A DNA stretch of 64,000 bases from Bacillus carboniphilus (GTDB lineage: Bacteria > Bacillota > Bacilli > Bacillales > JC228), in NCBI RefSeq assembly GCF_039522365.1, contig NZ_BAAADJ010000004.1:1-64000 (forward strand). Direction: 5' to 3'. Position numbers and translations under genes: made by a program. The notes under the pieces are model-generated. The model was not told the origin of the DNA. It worked only from the letters and a program-made list of their open reading frames with translations, and ran no database searches. Below, piece by piece: positions 61,791 through 64,000 of the stretch. Each line of letters begins with the position of its first letter. Position 1 is the stretch's first letter.

Positions 61791-62658
61791 TGCGTTTCCC
61801 CCACATTTCTAAGAATTTTCGAATGATAAAGATGGAAATGAACGTTACGATAGAAGCAATAATGGCAACCGCAGAAGCATAACCCGCTTGTAGGTTTGTG
61901 AATGCTTGATTGTAAATTTCCATTTGCCATGTGTTCGTTGCGTAGTTCGGTCCCCCACCTGTTAATTGGTATACCTCGGTAAAAATCCCGAACGTTACAC
62001 CAATAGATAAAATTAATGTTGTGAATAGGGCCGGATATAACATTGGGAAGGTAATCTTCCAAAAACGTTGCCAAGGGGTTACACCATCAATGGCTGCCGC
62101 TTCGTAAATTTCCTTATTGATGCCTTCCAAACCAGCTACAATAATAAGTCCGTAATAGCCAGTAAACTTCCAAGCTATCATAAAAGCAACGACTACTAAT
62201 GCTGAAAATGGTGAACCTAACCAGTTAATATTCAAGTCAAAATTCGTACGTAAAAATTCGTTTAATGGACTGTTGTATGATAAGAAACCTTTCACAATAA
62301 ATGCCGAAACAACCCCAGATGACAAATAAGGTAGGAAAAATCCAACCAAGAAAAGTCCTTTAAATCTAGGTAATCCATGCACAACCAAGGCTACAGCAAT
62401 AGACATTGCGATGACCATTGGTACAAAAACAGCCATAAATTTAAAAGTAACGAAGAATGATGCTTGTACACCAGGGTGTTTTACTGCATCTATAAAGTTT
62501 TCAAAGCCTAAAAATTCATAGGTTGGTGCAATTAAGTTCCAGTCTGTAAATGCTAAATATAGTGACCATACTAACGGAATAGCGAAAAAAATGATTCCAT
62601 ATATAAGGTAAGGGCTGGTAAAAGACCAGCCCAATCCTGTAGAAAGTTTAGATTTCAT
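61777..62658 (-). CDS. Carbohydrate ABC transporter permease, MalF type, 293 aa
   Basis: Six or more membrane segments and the EAA loop YEAAAIDGVTPWQRFWKITFPML. The opening SFTSPYLIYGIIFFAIPLVWSLYLAFTDW is typical of MalF/UgpA-like permeases. Its ATG shares one base with the stop codon of the binding-protein gene (TAATG), showing tight coupling. Forms the transmembrane dimer with the MalG-type permease. Confidence 0.93.
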   Translation of the reverse strand: MKSKLSTGLGWSFTSPYLIYGIIFFAIPLVWSLYLAFTDWNLIAPTYEFLGFENFIDAVKHPGVQASFFVTFKFMAVFVPMVIAMSIAVALVVHGLPRFKGLFLVGFFLPYLSSGVVSAFIVKGFLSYNSPLNEFLRTNFDLNINWLGSPFSALVVVAFMIAWKFTGYYGLIIVAGLEGINKEIYEAAAIDGVTPWQRFWKITFPMLYPALFTTLILSIGVTFGIFTEVYQLTGGGPNYATNTWQMEIYNQAFTNLQAGYASAVAIIASIVTFISIFIIRKFLEMWGKRNGWT

Positions 62659-63980
62659 TATTTAAGCTCCCCTTCGATTGCTTGCTTCATTTTTTCCCAA
62701 GCTTCATCAGGGTTTGTTTCTCCTTTCACCAGCGGGTTCACCGCATACTGCCCAATGTACGTCTGAAGTTCGTTATACTTCGGATTGTCAATGGACGGAA
62801 TACCGTTTGGAATAGCCGCTGCATAAGGAGCAACTGCAGGATTAGCCTCTAAGAAGCTTGTAAACAATTCATTTGTCGCCATGTCATCTCTTGCTGGTGG
62901 TAGATTTGTTTGTTCAAGCCAAGCTACATCGTTTTCAGGGTTAGAGAATACCCAAGTTAAAAATTCCATGGCTGCCTCTTGCTCTGCTTTCGGTGCTTGA
63001 GCAAAGATAACCAATCCTTTTGCATCTGCAAAAGTTTTTACGTTTTCAGTACTTGTTCCATCTGGAACTGGAGGTGGAGCTAATGTAAAGGTTTCACCAT
63101 AAACCATGTGAGGGAACTTCTCAGCCCAGTAATTAAATGTCCATGGTCCGATATCAGTAAAAATACCTAATGCAGATTCAAATGGATCCGTAGATTGATT
63201 TAGAAGAATCGCATCTCTTTCCTCAAGTTCTGCAAAGAAACCAAACACGTCTTTCGCTGCGTCTTCATCTGCTACAAAGTCAGCACCTTCAATGAAGTTG
63301 TTCCCTTCAGAAGCACCATTGTATAGCATGAAGAAGTCAAACCAACGCTTCCAAGCTGTTGGATCACCTAGATCAGGTTTAGCCCAAAGGTATTTATCTG
63401 GATATTTTTCTTTTAATGCGTCTACAACTTCAAAAACTTCACTATATGTTCTTGGAGCTTCTTCAAATCCAAGTTCGTTTAGGATATCTAATCTCCAACC
63501 AAATAACATTGGGTTAGAGTAAATTGGTAATACATATTGGTTGCCATCTGAGAATTTCCAAGCTGATACCGTGTCTGTCATTTGACGACCTTCGATTAGC
63601 TCATCCCAGCCTTCAATTTCATTTAGGGGTACAAGCGCTTTACTGTCAGCAAGTTGTGCTGCAAATCCACGGTTGATATTTTCTGAAATCGTTGGTGCGC
63701 TTTTACCAGCTAGCGCCGATTGGATGCTAGCTTCGGAAGTTGGACTTTCTTTTATTGTTGAAACTTCAACTTTAATATCTTCCTGTGAGCCATTAAATTC
63801 GTCAGCCATTTGCTGCCAGAATTTTTGTTGTGGTGGGTTTGGAGCTGCCCAGAATTCAATCGTAGTTACTCCATCTTGACTAGTTTCCTCATTATTATTG
63901 TTTCCTGTAGAACAGGCTGCTAATGCAGAAACGGATAGTACTGAAGCTAATGCAATAGAAGTTAGCTTTTTCCACTTCAT
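62658..63980 (-). CDS. Sugar ABC transporter solute-binding lipoprotein, 440 aa
   Basis: Lipoprotein signal peptide with lipobox LAAC (Cys at about residue 23), followed by an Asn/Glu linker and an extracellular solute-binding domain of family 1 type (ITTIEFWAAPNPPQQKFWQQMADEFN; AMEFLTWVFSNPENDVAWLEQT near the C-terminal third). Captures the oligosaccharide for the two permeases. First visible gene of the operon; AAGGGGG precedes ATG 63980, and only 20 bases remain before the window ends, so promoter and regulator are not visible. Confidence 0.93.
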   Translation of the reverse strand: MKWKKLTSIALASVLSVSALAACSTGNNNNEETSQDGVTTIEFWAAPNPPQQKFWQQMADEFNGSQEDIKVEVSTIKESPTSEASIQSALAGKSAPTISENINRGFAAQLADSKALVPLNEIEGWDELIEGRQMTDTVSAWKFSDGNQYVLPIYSNPMLFGWRLDILNELGFEEAPRTYSEVFEVVDALKEKYPDKYLWAKPDLGDPTAWKRWFDFFMLYNGASEGNNFIEGADFVADEDAAKDVFGFFAELEERDAILLNQSTDPFESALGIFTDIGPWTFNYWAEKFPHMVYGETFTLAPPPVPDGTSTENVKTFADAKGLVIFAQAPKAEQEAAMEFLTWVFSNPENDVAWLEQTNLPPARDDMATNELFTSFLEANPAVAPYAAAIPNGIPSIDNPKYNELQTYIGQYAVNPLVKGETNPDEAWEKMKQAIEGELK

Positions 63981-64000
63981 CGATGGTTCCCCCTTAATAT

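Noticed and set aside
1-64000. tRNA, rRNA, prophage or insertion-sequence transposase genes
   Set aside because: None recognised in any frame apart from the group II intron end.

Overview
The window looks like chromosome of a low-GC, Gram-positive spore-former-type Bacillaceae species. Evidence: strong AGGAGG-type ribosome binding sites, frequent TTG/GTG starts, many U-tailed intrinsic terminators, SLH-anchored surface proteins, and a ywqB-ywqA-ssbB-ywpF block resembling Bacillus subtilis. I cannot name the species.

Layout. 1-101: 5' end of a group II intron (minus strand), sitting right behind a terminator. 0.1-34.8 kb: a cell-surface locus. It holds an SLH-anchored phosphodiester glycosidase, a polysaccharide polymerase/ligase, glycosyltransferases, two MOP-type flippases, a UDP-ManNAc-type dehydrogenase and a WecG/TagA-type transferase. 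Together these are most of a pathway for a ManNAc-containing secondary cell wall polymer, the usual ligand of SLH domains. Interleaved are the probable major S-layer protein (long leader, own promoter) and a run of exported proteins on the minus strand: glucosaminidase, two subtilases, NlpC/P60 peptidase, amidase and an SLH protein of unknown role. Most of these have their own terminator. At least eight proteins here carry SLH motifs. A metallo-beta-lactamase-fold gene at 10.9 kb is followed by two decayed copies of its own 3' end, each with its own terminator.

35-44.6 kb: alkaline phosphatase, then ywqB (SWIM zinc finger) and ywqA (SNF2 helicase), an unrecognised 163-aa gene, and the competence-type ssbB. 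ssbB has three AAAA-N5-TTTT boxes upstream with exactly 18- and 8-bp spacers, which is ComK-box geometry. Next to it are a 53-aa coiled-coil-like ORF that seems to start at ATT, ywpF, and a membrane-anchored protein of unknown function.

44.6-52.6 kb: M55 and M42 peptidases, a divergent amidohydrolase, a NERD/zinc-ribbon gene bracketed by two related 21-bp tandem repeat arrays, an SLH-anchored GDSL esterase, an AbrB-family membrane protein, and a 71-aa gene behind a sigma-B-like promoter.

52.7-64 kb: one long minus-strand operon for uptake and breakdown of mannose-containing oligosaccharides. Order: solute-binding protein, two permeases, GH13 glucosidase, DUF1861, GH130, mannose-6-phosphate isomerase, ROK kinase, GH2 beta-mannosidase. 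It has no ATPase gene, so a shared MsmX-type ATPase is likely. A perfect 36-bp palindrome precedes the beta-mannosidase gene. The operon's own promoter and any regulator lie beyond position 64000.

The most unusual structures are the 21-bp arrays around the NERD gene, the ComK-type boxes with the ATT-start ORF, and the repeated gene-tail-plus-terminator remnants. All coordinates and starts were read by eye; family assignments rest on recognised motifs, not searches.
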